Source: Patescibacteria group bacterium | Lineage (GTDB): Bacteria > Patescibacteriota > Microgenomatia > Levybacterales > UBA12049 | Length of the DNA stretch: 8,783 nt | Direction of reading: 5' to 3' | NCBI GenBank assembly: GCA_023485715.1 | Contig: JAMCZG010000022.1 | Location: forward strand, 1-8,783 | Part shown: positions 1-7,097 of the stretch, piece after piece | Position numbering within the stretch: the stretch's first letter is position 1 | Layout of the letters: every line of letters begins with the position of its first letter | Translations under genes and position numbers: made by a program | Notes under the pieces: generated by a model | Databases searched by the model: none | What the model was told of the DNA's origin: nothing | What the model saw: only the letters and a program-made list of their open reading frames with translations

Positions 1-1632
1 AGGGGTGTTGTTTTTTGGGAGGATTAAAAAAAGAAAATAAGCTATAAGTATCAAAAAAATAATTTTTAAAAAAATTATAACGCGGTTTGGAACACTGGGT
101 TTTAATAAAAATATTATTAGCGGAAATGTTATAAAAAGTGCTGTAAATATCGATGCTAAAAGAGTTGAAGAAACGACTATTGGGATCGGCTTAATAAACT
201 CACCGATAATTCCACCGGAAAGCAAGAGAGGAATAAATGCCCAAACCGTTGTGATCGTTGTTGTGAGAACCGGCGTCAAAAAATCTTTCCAAACTAAAAG
301 TCCTGTTTCAAGTGGTGTAAACTTTCCCGATCTATAATACGATGTCATCGCCGAAATAATAACAACCGTATCATCAATCAAAAGACCCAAAGACAAAAGT
401 AAAGAAAAAATAGCGATAAAAGAAAGTCCAATCCCCGTTAGGCTCATAATCGTGAATGTTATGAAAAACACCATCGGCGCTGTAAAAGATGAAACCAGTG
501 CTTGTTTAATGCCAAGAAAAACAAATATTACGAGGGTTAAAAGAATTATCGTTAACGTAAAATCCCTCTGTAAATCATTAAACTGAATATCGATAAGTTC
601 TCCCGTGTCTATTAGGCTAACTATACTAAATTCCTCGCCGTAATTTAATAAATCCTGTTTTACAAGTGCCCTTGCGTCAGATACCGACTTATCAATATTT
701 GTTGTTGTAACCCTATACACATTAAACGTAACAGATCTTAACGAGCTGTTTTCAGGACTTGCGATATAGGAAAATTTTTGTTCTGGTTTGGAACGTTCGG
801 AAATAACTACGACATCTGAAAGAGAAACGATTAAACCATTTATGTTTATTTTTAAATTTCTGAGATCTTCCACTTTTGTTACCGACGGGTCAATACTCAA
901 CGTAAAACTTGAACTTTCTGTCCTGACTATTCCGGCGGGCAAAGACTTTAAAGAATTTTTAATAAGCGGAATTAATTGTTGGGGATTTAATCCATAAGAA
1001 GATATTGTTTCTGGCTTAACGAGTAATTGTATTTCCTGTTCTTCTTGTCCCGAAATAGTAACTCTATCGATCGATGGTAAATTTTCTAAATCATCTTTTA
1101 ATTTTTCGGCAAACTTAAAAAGCGACGCAGAGTCTCCTTTATTGGTTAAGGCAAAAACCCAAACCGGCTGGTTTTCAAAATCCAGTTTTTGCACGTTAGG
1201 CGTTTGTGCATCAGTCGGTAAATCATTTATTGCGTCTACTGCTGATTTTACGTCTGTTCTTGCCTTTTCCGGATCTGTTCCGGATTCGAATTCGGCAGTA
1301 ACGACAGATACAGAATCCGTCGAAGAGGATTGAATCGTTTTTACTTTTTGCAAACTTCTTATTGAATCTTCAATACGAATCGTTATTAACGACTCCATGT
1401 CTTTCGGACTTGCGCCGGGCAAAACAGTTGAGACAATAACAAGTGGAATTTTTACCTCTGGATTAAGATTTCTCGGTAAACTAATATAACTCGAAATTCC
1501 GAAGACTGCAAGAATAAGTATCAACAGAAATACGAGCCGAAGATTTAAAAAGTATTTTGCAATAAAACTTAATTTAAGCTTCGGGTCAAACTTAAGGTGT
1601 TTTAAATATGTAGATTGTTGTACGCGAACCAT
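1..1632 (-). CDS. RND-family (AcrB-like) efflux transporter, partial (C-terminal part lies beyond the left edge)
   Basis: This is the inner-membrane pump of a resistance-nodulation-division exporter, which uses proton flow to expel substrates. I translated 544 uninterrupted codons from ATG 1632 with no stop before the window edge; family members are about 1,000 residues or more. The protein starts MVRVQQSTYLKH. TM1 spans about residues 28-48. A porter domain follows, with the family pattern LPRNLNPEVKIPLV and LPGASPKDMESLI (about 52-81). TM2-TM6 lie at about 357-512. TM4 carries GLLIDDTVVI, and its Asp420-Asp421 pair corresponds to the proton-relay Asp407/Asp408 of AcrB. The start overlaps the adaptor stop by one base (TAATG), so translation is probably coupled; the only AGGAG-like site lies about 22 nt upstream, too far for normal use. 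After LLKP (509-512) a new hydrophobic segment begins within about 6 residues, so the cytoplasmic helix region found here in AcrB appears absent. Substrate cannot be inferred. Confidence 0.93.
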   Translation of the reverse strand, partial: MVRVQQSTYLKHLKFDPKLKLSFIAKYFLNLRLVFLLILILAVFGISSYISLPRNLNPEVKIPLVIVSTVLPGASPKDMESLITIRIEDSIRSLQKVKTIQSSSTDSVSVVTAEFESGTDPEKARTDVKSAVDAINDLPTDAQTPNVQKLDFENQPVWVFALTNKGDSASLFKFAEKLKDDLENLPSIDRVTISGQEEQEIQLLVKPETISSYGLNPQQLIPLIKNSLKSLPAGIVRTESSSFTLSIDPSVTKVEDLRNLKININGLIVSLSDVVVISERSKPEQKFSYIASPENSSLRSVTFNVYRVTTTNIDKSVSDARALVKQDLLNYGEEFSIVSLIDTGELIDIQFNDLQRDFTLTIILLTLVIFVFLGIKQALVSSFTAPMVFFITFTIMSLTGIGLSFIAIFSLLLSLGLLIDDTVVIISAMTSYYRSGKFTPLETGLLVWKDFLTPVLTTTITTVWAFIPLLLSGGIIGEFIKPIPIVVSSTLLASIFTALFITFPLIIFLLKPSVPNRVIIFLKIIFLILIAYFLFLILPKNNTP

Positions 1633-3110
1633 TAATTAATAATCTTTACCGAATCTCCTTTTATAACATTTCTGTCAATAATTACCCTGTCTCCTTCATT
1701 GAGTCCAGATAAAACTTCAACAAATTCTCCTAACACATTGCCAAGCTTTACTTGCTGCGCTTCAGCTTTGTTGTTTCTAACAACATATACTGTTTCTTGT
1801 TCCTGTGTTTGATAAACAGCATCTAGTGGTATATACGGAATCGTTTTTTTGGATTCTGGGTAATCGATCGGTATTTCGATCTTTATATAAGACCCATCTG
1901 CAATGCCGGGTAAATCCTCTTCTGCCAGAGAATAAATTACAGAATACAATTGCCCATCGGTCGCTTCAGATGAAACAAAGTCCGGCTTTTGTTTAATTAT
2001 TTTTGAGCCGATGTAAAGGTTACTGTCCTCTGTCTTAGAAACACTACCTACTAAATCACCCGGAACTTTAACGAGCGCCGATAAACTTTTATTTTGCCCG
2101 TTAAAAGACAACAGAGGAGTTCCGGGGGTGACATTTTGACCCTGCCTCACGAATATTTTTTCGACCGTTCCGGCAAACGGAGCAACCGGATGGAAAAAAG
2201 ATTCACCGATAAAAGCAAGACTCAACTGAAGTCTAGATATTTCTTTATTTAGTTCTAAACTTTTTTCCTGAATATCGAGTTGTTTTAATGTAATGTCTTT
2301 TTGTAGGTCTGCCAATTTTTGTGGAGGGTTATCCGCGCTCCCCTGATACTCCGCAGCTCTTAGCGCAGATCGAATTTGGTTTTGCCCTGCTTGCACTTGA
2401 CTGATCGCCTGTTTTGTCTGTAAAATAGCCGTTCTGTTTACATCGTTTGTATTTGTCGATTCGAGATTTAGTAAATTTTCATTTAAAGTATCTATTATTT
2501 CCTGATTAAGATTTATTAAGGATCTTGTTTCGTCTAGTGATTTATTTGCTATATCACGGAGCTGATTAGAATTATCATTATTTTCTTGGGCAACATCTCT
2601 TTGTTTACCGATAATATCTTTTTGGGTATCATATGTGTCTGTAACTAATTTATATTGTTTTGCGGCGATCGAGGTTTGGATAGAGGCTGTGTTGCCACCC
2701 GCGTAAGTCGAGGAAATATTTATCAGATTGCCCCCTCTTCCCAAAAACTGTCCTTCTTTAACATTAATCGTTTCGATTATCCCGCTTGTTTGGCTGACAA
2801 TTTTAACGACTCCCGACTTTTCGATTTGCGCCTGAAAAGAAACTCTCGGAATATTACTGATTTTGTAGACTTGAACTTTTTTCGGCAGGCTCTGTTTTGT
2901 CTCCGTGACAGGTTTTGGCCGCGAAAGAAAACTACTCAATAAAATTAAAAAAAGCAGAAACCCAAGGGAAAATAAAAAACTAGTCATCGGTTTTCTCTTG
3001 ATAAATAATTTCACCTTTTGTAAATTTATTTTTTTTAACAAAACGCTAAATTTGCTCTTTAAGTCACTAACGGTAAAACTTGCGTAATTTTTTCTTTTGT
3101 AGCGTTTCAT
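1632..3110 (-). CDS. Membrane-fusion (periplasmic-adaptor-like) protein of an RND exporter
   Basis: This is the HlyD/AcrA-type adaptor that works with the RND pump encoded immediately downstream. Numbering from ATG 3110 (492 aa), a basic cytoplasmic N-terminus (about 1-42) is followed by one membrane anchor (about 44-63, MTSFLFSLGFLLFLILLSSF). The first lipoyl half comes next (about 99-132, SGVVKIVSQTSGIIETINVK). A long, Gln/Asn-rich predicted coiled-coil hairpin spans about 145-300. The second lipoyl half is at about 307-336 (HPVAPFAGTVEKIFVRQGQ), followed by a beta-barrel and a membrane-proximal domain ending GLNEGDRVIIDRNVIKGD. A TTG at 3125 would add five residues (MFFFT); I prefer ATG because neither start has a Shine-Dalgarno site. 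A promoter lies about 70 bp upstream. The N-terminal cytoplasmic extension is longer than in typical AcrA, and there is no lipobox, so anchoring is by a transmembrane helix. No outer-membrane channel gene is in view. Confidence 0.9.
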   Translation of the reverse strand: MKRYKRKNYASFTVSDLKSKFSVLLKKINLQKVKLFIKRKPMTSFLFSLGFLLFLILLSSFLSRPKPVTETKQSLPKKVQVYKISNIPRVSFQAQIEKSGVVKIVSQTSGIIETINVKEGQFLGRGGNLINISSTYAGGNTASIQTSIAAKQYKLVTDTYDTQKDIIGKQRDVAQENNDNSNQLRDIANKSLDETRSLINLNQEIIDTLNENLLNLESTNTNDVNRTAILQTKQAISQVQAGQNQIRSALRAAEYQGSADNPPQKLADLQKDITLKQLDIQEKSLELNKEISRLQLSLAFIGESFFHPVAPFAGTVEKIFVRQGQNVTPGTPLLSFNGQNKSLSALVKVPGDLVGSVSKTEDSNLYIGSKIIKQKPDFVSSEATDGQLYSVIYSLAEEDLPGIADGSYIKIEIPIDYPESKKTIPYIPLDAVYQTQEQETVYVVRNNKAEAQQVKLGNVLGEFVEVLSGLNEGDRVIIDRNVIKGDSVKIIN

Positions 3111-3177
3111 AGTAAAGAAAAACAAATGGATTTTGAACAGAAAAAGGCACGAGGACAGACTATGCCAACGATTTCAT

Positions 3178-3206
3178 ATTCTACACAGAATTTAGGCCTT
3201 TGGCAA
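3178..3206 (-). promoter_or_regulatory. Sigma-70-type promoter for the adaptor/RND operon
   Basis: Read on the minus strand, TTGCCA (3206-3201) is followed by exactly 17 bases and then TAGAAT (3183-3178). This is a near-consensus -35/-10 pair with ideal spacing. The predicted transcription start is near 3171, giving an untranslated leader of about 60 nt before ATG 3110. The promoter starts only 9 bp beyond the stop codon of the L,D-transpeptidase gene on the same strand. The exporter operon can therefore be transcribed independently of it, although read-through is not excluded because I see no terminator between them. Confidence 0.65.
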
Positions 3207-3214
3207 GCGATAAA

Positions 3215-3778
3215 TCAGAGGTCTTCTATATAATATTTAGTCTTTTCTTTCTTAGGATCTAATAAGTTATATAAATATGATATGTCGCTGTCATAATGTC
3301 TTATACAACCGGAACTTCCCAAATCTTGCTCCGAAAGCTTATTAAAGTTTCCGTTAACACCATGAAGCCCAAAATTACCAGGCGTACCCCAATTACACTG
3401 CCCTTTACATTCCAAATAAGGCGTCGGACCAAAAGGTTCATCTTCTGATACAGGTATGTCTAATGTCAAAAAATATGGCGCTGTTTCAGGATTATCTTGG
3501 ACTTTAGATTTCGCAGTTATTATCCAATATTCTCTTCCCAAAAGACCAGGCAAGGGAGTGGGTTTTTCTCCGGGGATACCAGTTTTTACCTTAAATGTTT
3601 TTATTAACTGGCTTTTATCCTTTTGTCCGGGCAACCCTAAATATAAAAATTCAATATTTGATCTTCTGTGCAGCAATAACCAATAAGACTGTTTTTCCTC
3701 TAATGCTGGAGTTTTAAAAAAGTTAATCGATGTTATTATAATAACTACTGTTCCAAGAACAAAAAACATTTTTTTCAT
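3215..3778 (-). CDS. L,D-transpeptidase (YkuD domain), membrane-anchored
   Basis: YkuD enzymes form 3-3 cross-links between peptidoglycan stems, or attach proteins to them, using a cysteine nucleophile outside the membrane. From ATG 3778 the protein has 187 residues. An N-terminal hydrophobic segment (about 4-21) serves as anchor or signal. The YkuD domain covers about 32-187. The catalytic block is clear: HG at 139-140 and SSGCIR at 155-160, with Cys158 as the nucleophile and Arg160 conserved. The usual histidine of the S-H-G-C motif is Ser here, a change I believe is tolerated in the family. Cys124 and Cys128 (ECKGQC) form an extra close pair. The reading frame stays open to 3970, but that stretch lies inside the divergent peptidase gene. 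ATG 3778 directly follows an extended -10 element, so I take it as the start. ATG 3802 and ATG 3769 are alternatives. No Shine-Dalgarno site is present. Confidence 0.9.
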   Translation of the reverse strand: MKKMFFVLGTVVIIITSINFFKTPALEEKQSYWLLLHRRSNIEFLYLGLPGQKDKSQLIKTFKVKTGIPGEKPTPLPGLLGREYWIITAKSKVQDNPETAPYFLTLDIPVSEDEPFGPTPYLECKGQCNWGTPGNFGLHGVNGNFNKLSEQDLGSSGCIRHYDSDISYLYNLLDPKKEKTKYYIEDL

Positions 3779-3785
3779 TTGGTAT

Positions 3786-3794
3786 ATTTTATCA
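3786..3794 (-). promoter_or_regulatory. Extended -10 promoter of the L,D-transpeptidase gene (predicted leaderless)
   Basis: On the minus strand TGATAAAAT (3794-3786) is a TGnTAAAAT extended -10 element, and ATG 3778 lies 7 nt after the hexamer. Transcription should therefore begin at or next to the start codon, giving a leaderless mRNA, which fits the lack of a Shine-Dalgarno site. No good -35 hexamer is visible at 17 bp, as is common for extended -10 promoters. It forms a 9-of-10 inverted match with the plus-strand element at 3810-3819. Confidence 0.55.
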
Positions 3795-3809
3795 AAATAC
3801 ATAGAATTC

Positions 3810-3818
3810 TGGTAAAAT
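3810..3818 (+). promoter_or_regulatory. Extended -10 promoter of the C39-like peptidase gene (predicted leaderless)
   Basis: TGGTAAAAT (3810-3818) is a TGnTAAAAT extended -10 element. The GTG start codon at 3825 follows after 6 nt, which is where transcription should start. The TAA at 3813-3815, inside the -10 hexamer itself, is in frame with the gene, so no start upstream is possible. The next in-frame ATG (codon 79) falls after the catalytic cysteine. GTG 3825 is therefore close to forced, which supports a leaderless transcript. No convincing -35 is seen. Confidence 0.6.
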
Positions 3819-3824
3819 AGCTGC

Positions 3825-4919
3825 GTGTTAAAATTTGTTTTCTTTTCCATATTAATCGGTATAATTTTTCTAGTAGTATTTAATCTATATGATCTGAATA
3901 CTTCTCCTAAAATTAATGACTTTCCAAAAAAAATCATCAAGAATCTACAAGGTCCCACACCAACCCCCACCCTAATATCAATCCCAAATATTAAAATTCT
4001 TGAAAATGATTATCATATCTACCAGAGTTTTAATAACTGCGGGCCGGCTGCATTATCAATGGCGCTTTCGTACTTTGGCATAAACGAGAGTCAAGAAAAA
4101 TTAGGGCAAGATTTAAGACCCTATCAAAATCCAGAAGGAGAAAACGACGACAAATCAGTCTCTTTAGATGAATTAGCCGAGAAATCCAAAAGCTATGATC
4201 TTATTCCGTATCATAGACCAAATGGGAACATCGATTTAATAAAACTTTTTATCACATACGATATCCCAGTTATTACAAGGACACTAACTAAAGAAAACGA
4301 AGACATCGGACATTACAGAATTATTAAGGGATTTGACGACGGTACCGGGGAACTAATCCAAGATGATTCATTGCAGGGAAAAAATTTAAGATATTCTTAC
4401 GGAACGTTCAATAACTTGTGGCAGCAGTTTAATTTTGAATACCTGGTACTTGTTCCAAAGGACAAAGAAAAAATAGTAAAGATTATTTTGGGCGAAGATA
4501 TAAACGAAGAAATTTCTTGGAAAAAAGCTGTTGCTAATGCCAAAAAACAACTCGAGAATAATCCGGACGATATCTTTGCACGTTTTAATTTATCTATTGC
4601 TTTATGCCATATAGGTGAATATAAGCAATCGATCGATGAATTTGAAAAGATCGAAAATAAGTTACCATGGAGAACACTTTGGTATCAGATCGAACCGGTC
4701 CAGGCTTATTTTAATTTAGGAAATTATGACCGTGTATTTTCCCTAACCGATACTATTCTAAATAATCATAACCGCGCTTTTTCCGAAGTTTATCTTATCC
4801 GTGGAGAAACCTATTTAAAAAAGGGCGATCGTTTTTCGGCAAGACAGGAATTTGAAAAGGCTTATTTTTACAATAAAAATCTTAAGGAGGCTAAGGAAGC
4901 ATTAAACTCCGTGAATTAA
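3825..4919 (+). CDS. Membrane-anchored C39-like cysteine peptidase with C-terminal TPR-like repeats
   Basis: The protein has 364 residues and starts at GTG 3825 (see the promoter entry). Residues 4-21 form a membrane anchor, followed by a Thr/Pro linker (PTPTPT, 44-49). A papain-like domain resembling the C39-like family 2 peptidases covers about 60-212: Cys72 in NNCGPAALSMAL, His163 in GHYRIIKGFDD and Asp180 or Asp181 in IQDDS form the expected catalytic set. From about 230 to 364 the sequence becomes helical. It contains TPR-like units around 232-262 (NPDDIFARFNLSIALCHIGEY), 288-312 and 321-360 (YLIRGETYLKKGDRFSARQEFEKAYFYN). Anchoring implies action outside the cytoplasm. In bacteriocin ABC exporters, C39 domains cut double-glycine leaders; no such exporter is seen here, so the substrate is unknown. 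The gene is divergent from the L,D-transpeptidase, and its stop overlaps that of the convergent hydrolase gene by 4 bp. Confidence 0.85.
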   Translation: MLKFVFFSILIGIIFLVVFNLYDLNTSPKINDFPKKIIKNLQGPTPTPTLISIPNIKILENDYHIYQSFNNCGPAALSMALSYFGINESQEKLGQDLRPYQNPEGENDDKSVSLDELAEKSKSYDLIPYHRPNGNIDLIKLFITYDIPVITRTLTKENEDIGHYRIIKGFDDGTGELIQDDSLQGKNLRYSYGTFNNLWQQFNFEYLVLVPKDKEKIVKIILGEDINEEISWKKAVANAKKQLENNPDDIFARFNLSIALCHIGEYKQSIDEFEKIENKLPWRTLWYQIEPVQAYFNLGNYDRVFSLTDTILNNHNRAFSEVYLIRGETYLKKGDRFSARQEFEKAYFYNKNLKEAKEALNSVN

Positions 4920-5980
4920 TTCTTTAAATACTTATCAAAAAACTCGAGAGATCTTTGCAGCGCAGTGTATAAATTATTAGAAATATTATGATCGTCGCCT
5001 GGATAAGAATAAAACTCTACTTCTTTTTTTACATTTTTTAAGGCATCGTTTAATCTCTCGCTGAACAAAAGAGGAACTTCTTCGTCTTGCGTGCCGTGAT
5101 GAATTTGGACAGGACCGGAGATATCTTTAACATAAGATATCGGGGTAATCGACTGCCAAAATTCAGGATTTTTATCGAAATCCCCGTATTTAGCGATTAA
5201 AGCCTGCCTCCCTGGTCTTCGGGTTACTTGCTCTCTCTGAGAAGGTACCCATGGCCTTGACCTCGACCAATTTTTAGCCATGTCCTCGTAAGAAGCAACT
5301 ACCCCTCCCCAAATTACTCCGACTTTTATATCTTTTGTTACCACCATTGAGCGAAGTGTTATACTGCCTCCCATAGAATGTCCCCACATGCCAATCTTGT
5401 TTGGATCTGCGTCACGGTATTTTTTTATCGAAGATACTGCGTTTAACACATCGCGTGTATATGCGGGTGAATAATAAGCGCCTTCTGGATTACCTTCTGA
5501 GTCACCGTGTCCGCGGTAATCGGGTTTAAAGACAATATAGCCGTTCCTGGAAAATACATCCGTATAGGCAATATAGCGCTCTGTTGTTCTGTATTCTGCT
5601 GGGGGGATATAACCATGGTTAAAAATAACGACCGGCCAACCATTTTTAGGCTTTTCACCGATTGGAACAGTTAATAAACCATAAATCTTTAATCCATCGG
5701 ATTTGTAGGACGCGATATAACGGTTATAGTCTAGACCCACGGGAAGAGTTTCCTCGATAAAAATATTGCTTCCGGGATATTCCTGTTGCCTCATGTATTC
5801 GATCGATAACGGATTCTTCTCTTCCTGACTCTCCGTTTTAGTGGTATTTTTTAATATCTCGTTTTTAGAAAATGGCTTGATCGGTACAAAACTTAAAATA
5901 ATGACTAAGAAAGCCAAAATTATAACCAAAAGGAATACTATTGTTTTTTTACTGCTAAAAAAAGACTTCAAATTATTCAA
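4916..5980 (-). CDS. Membrane-anchored alpha/beta hydrolase (prolyl-oligopeptidase/dienelactone-hydrolase-like)
   Basis: This is a 354-residue serine hydrolase with an N-terminal transmembrane anchor (about 13-33), so the catalytic domain should lie outside the membrane. The fold markers are in order: a GLLTVP strand (101-106), the oxyanion HG at 122-123, DYRGHGDSEG (154-163), the nucleophile elbow GHSMGGS (200-206, Ser202), Asp299 in HGTQDEEVP and His331 in PGDDHNI. The nearest families act as peptidases, esterases or acyl hydrolases; the substrate cannot be read from the sequence. The start is TTG 5980, with TTG 5971 as an alternative. The first ATG is codon 63, beyond the anchor, so a TTG start is required. 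TTG 5980 overlaps the stop of the upstream sugar-dehydrogenase-like gene by 8 bp (TTGAATAA), which indicates co-transcription and likely coupling. Confidence 0.88.
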   Translation of the reverse strand: MNNLKSFFSSKKTIVFLLVIILAFLVIILSFVPIKPFSKNEILKNTTKTESQEEKNPLSIEYMRQQEYPGSNIFIEETLPVGLDYNRYIASYKSDGLKIYGLLTVPIGEKPKNGWPVVIFNHGYIPPAEYRTTERYIAYTDVFSRNGYIVFKPDYRGHGDSEGNPEGAYYSPAYTRDVLNAVSSIKKYRDADPNKIGMWGHSMGGSITLRSMVVTKDIKVGVIWGGVVASYEDMAKNWSRSRPWVPSQREQVTRRPGRQALIAKYGDFDKNPEFWQSITPISYVKDISGPVQIHHGTQDEEVPLLFSERLNDALKNVKKEVEFYSYPGDDHNISNNLYTALQRSLEFFDKYLKN

Positions 5981-7097
5981 AAATATTAGAGTTTATTTTT
6001 ATCAGTTTATCATCGTTTTGTCTAGTACTGCCCCTACCGTCTTTGTTACTCGTAGTTATATATAAAAAATTATCTGGTCCCAAAACAACAGCCCTTATTC
6101 GACCAAATTCTCCCTCAAAATATTTTTTTAGAGATCGGGACGCGATTTTAAATTCAAAAAGGGCTTCTCCCCGTAATCCCCCAAAAAAAATACTACCGTT
6201 ATAAAAAGCAGCGCCGGCTGGAGCCCACGTCGTGGTTGGACCGGACTGGATAACCGGACTCACCATTCCATTCTGTGCTTCGTCACCTTGAATAACCGGC
6301 CAACCATAATTTTTACCCTTTTCGATAAGATTTAATTCATCGAACCCCGATTCTACTCCGGACCGCCCGTGTTCAGTTGCCCAAAGACGATTTTTATTAT
6401 CCCACGCAAGTCCTTGGGGGTTACGATGTCCGTAAGAATAGACGGCGTTTTTAAATGGGTTATCAGTAGGCACATCTCCTTCATCGGTAACTCTTAAAAT
6501 CTTACCCGAAAGGGAATTAATATCCTGAGCGTTTTGTGAATTTTGCGCGTCTCCTGTTGTAATATACAGATATCCTTCGGGGCCAAACGCAATCCTTCCT
6601 CCGTCGTGATTTCCTGCTGCCTGAATTCCCTGAATAATAATTTTGTCTTCGATAAGTCGATTTTCTTCGAGGCGGTACCGCTCCACTTTGTTTGTCAAGA
6701 CTCCGTCCCCATCCCGCGTTGTAAAATAAAGATAAATCCACTGATTATTTATAAAATTTGGGTGAATAGCCATTCCCAGCAATCCTCCTTCCCCTATATG
6801 TTCTACGCCCGTTATCGGAATTTTTTGTTTATTTTTAACAAAAAACAGATTGCCCGGTCTTTCCGTTATTAATATCGCGCCCGACGGCAAAAATACCACT
6901 TCCCATGGAACGTCTAAATTTTCTGAAATAATTTCCGTATCCTTTTGATTAGATTGTGGGGATGAATCGATATTAACATTATTGTTATTGTTTATTGTTG
7001 AATTCTGTGGCTTTCTAGTCAGAAAATAACTACCTGCACCGATAATTAAGATTATTAATATTAAGATAAATAATAATATTTTTTTAGAATTATTCAT
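5973..7097 (-). CDS. PQQ-dependent glucose/sorbosone dehydrogenase-like beta-propeller, membrane-anchored
   Basis: The protein has 374 residues and belongs to the GSDH family (soluble glucose dehydrogenase/aldose-sugar dehydrogenase), which oxidises sugars with pyrroloquinoline quinone. A membrane anchor lies at about 7-25, followed by an Asn/Ser-rich linker (32-50). The propeller starts at about 58 with LDVPWEVVFLPSGAILITERPG. Family landmarks are GGLLGMAIHPNF (104-115), NHDGGRI (163-169, with His164 the likely catalytic base), GHRNPQGL (223-230, with Arg225), TEHGRSG (241-247), YGWP (264-267), WAPAG (291-295) and a closing LYITTSNKDGRG. The key catalytic and cofactor-contact positions therefore look intact. 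No PQQ-synthesis genes are in view, so the cofactor may be imported, or the fold may serve another role. The start is ATG 7097, which overlaps the stop of an upstream permease remnant by 8 bp. The gene is operonic with the hydrolase that follows. Confidence 0.9.
   Translation of the reverse strand: MNNSKKILLFILILIILIIGAGSYFLTRKPQNSTINNNNNVNIDSSPQSNQKDTEIISENLDVPWEVVFLPSGAILITERPGNLFFVKNKQKIPITGVEHIGEGGLLGMAIHPNFINNQWIYLYFTTRDGDGVLTNKVERYRLEENRLIEDKIIIQGIQAAGNHDGGRIAFGPEGYLYITTGDAQNSQNAQDINSLSGKILRVTDEGDVPTDNPFKNAVYSYGHRNPQGLAWDNKNRLWATEHGRSGVESGFDELNLIEKGKNYGWPVIQGDEAQNGMVSPVIQSGPTTTWAPAGAAFYNGSIFFGGLRGEALFEFKIASRSLKKYFEGEFGRIRAVVLGPDNFLYITTSNKDGRGSTRQNDDKLIKINSNIFE

Noticed and set aside
788..1333. 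Two short plus-strand ORFs opposite the RND gene
   Set aside because: They are antisense to conserved RND coding sequence and show no recognisable domain; they are shadow frames.
1654..1662. Shine-Dalgarno site (AAAAGGAGA) for the RND gene
   Set aside because: It ends about 22 nt before ATG 1632, beyond the working distance, and is explained by the adaptor's Lys-Gly-Asp codons; coupling through TAATG is more likely.
1805..3087. Three plus-strand ORFs opposite the adaptor gene
   Set aside because: The adaptor frame has clear lipoyl, coiled-coil and membrane-proximal parts across its full length; the opposing frames are by-products of its codon use.
3456..3686. Plus-strand ORF opposite the L,D-transpeptidase
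   Set aside because: It is antisense to the YkuD domain, with no initiation signal or known motif.
3779..3970. N-terminal extension of the L,D-transpeptidase frame up to 3970
   Set aside because: It lies inside the well-supported divergent peptidase gene, has low-complexity residues before the real hydrophobic leader, and the extended -10 element places the start at 3778.
5443..6065. Short ORFs overlapping the alpha/beta hydrolase and its junction with the dehydrogenase gene
   Set aside because: They overlap catalytic or anchor coding sequence in other frames and lack start signals.
6517..6872. Short ORFs on both strands within the sugar-dehydrogenase gene
   Set aside because: They are shadows of conserved propeller sequence; their repeats of Arg/Ser come from reading the real gene out of frame.
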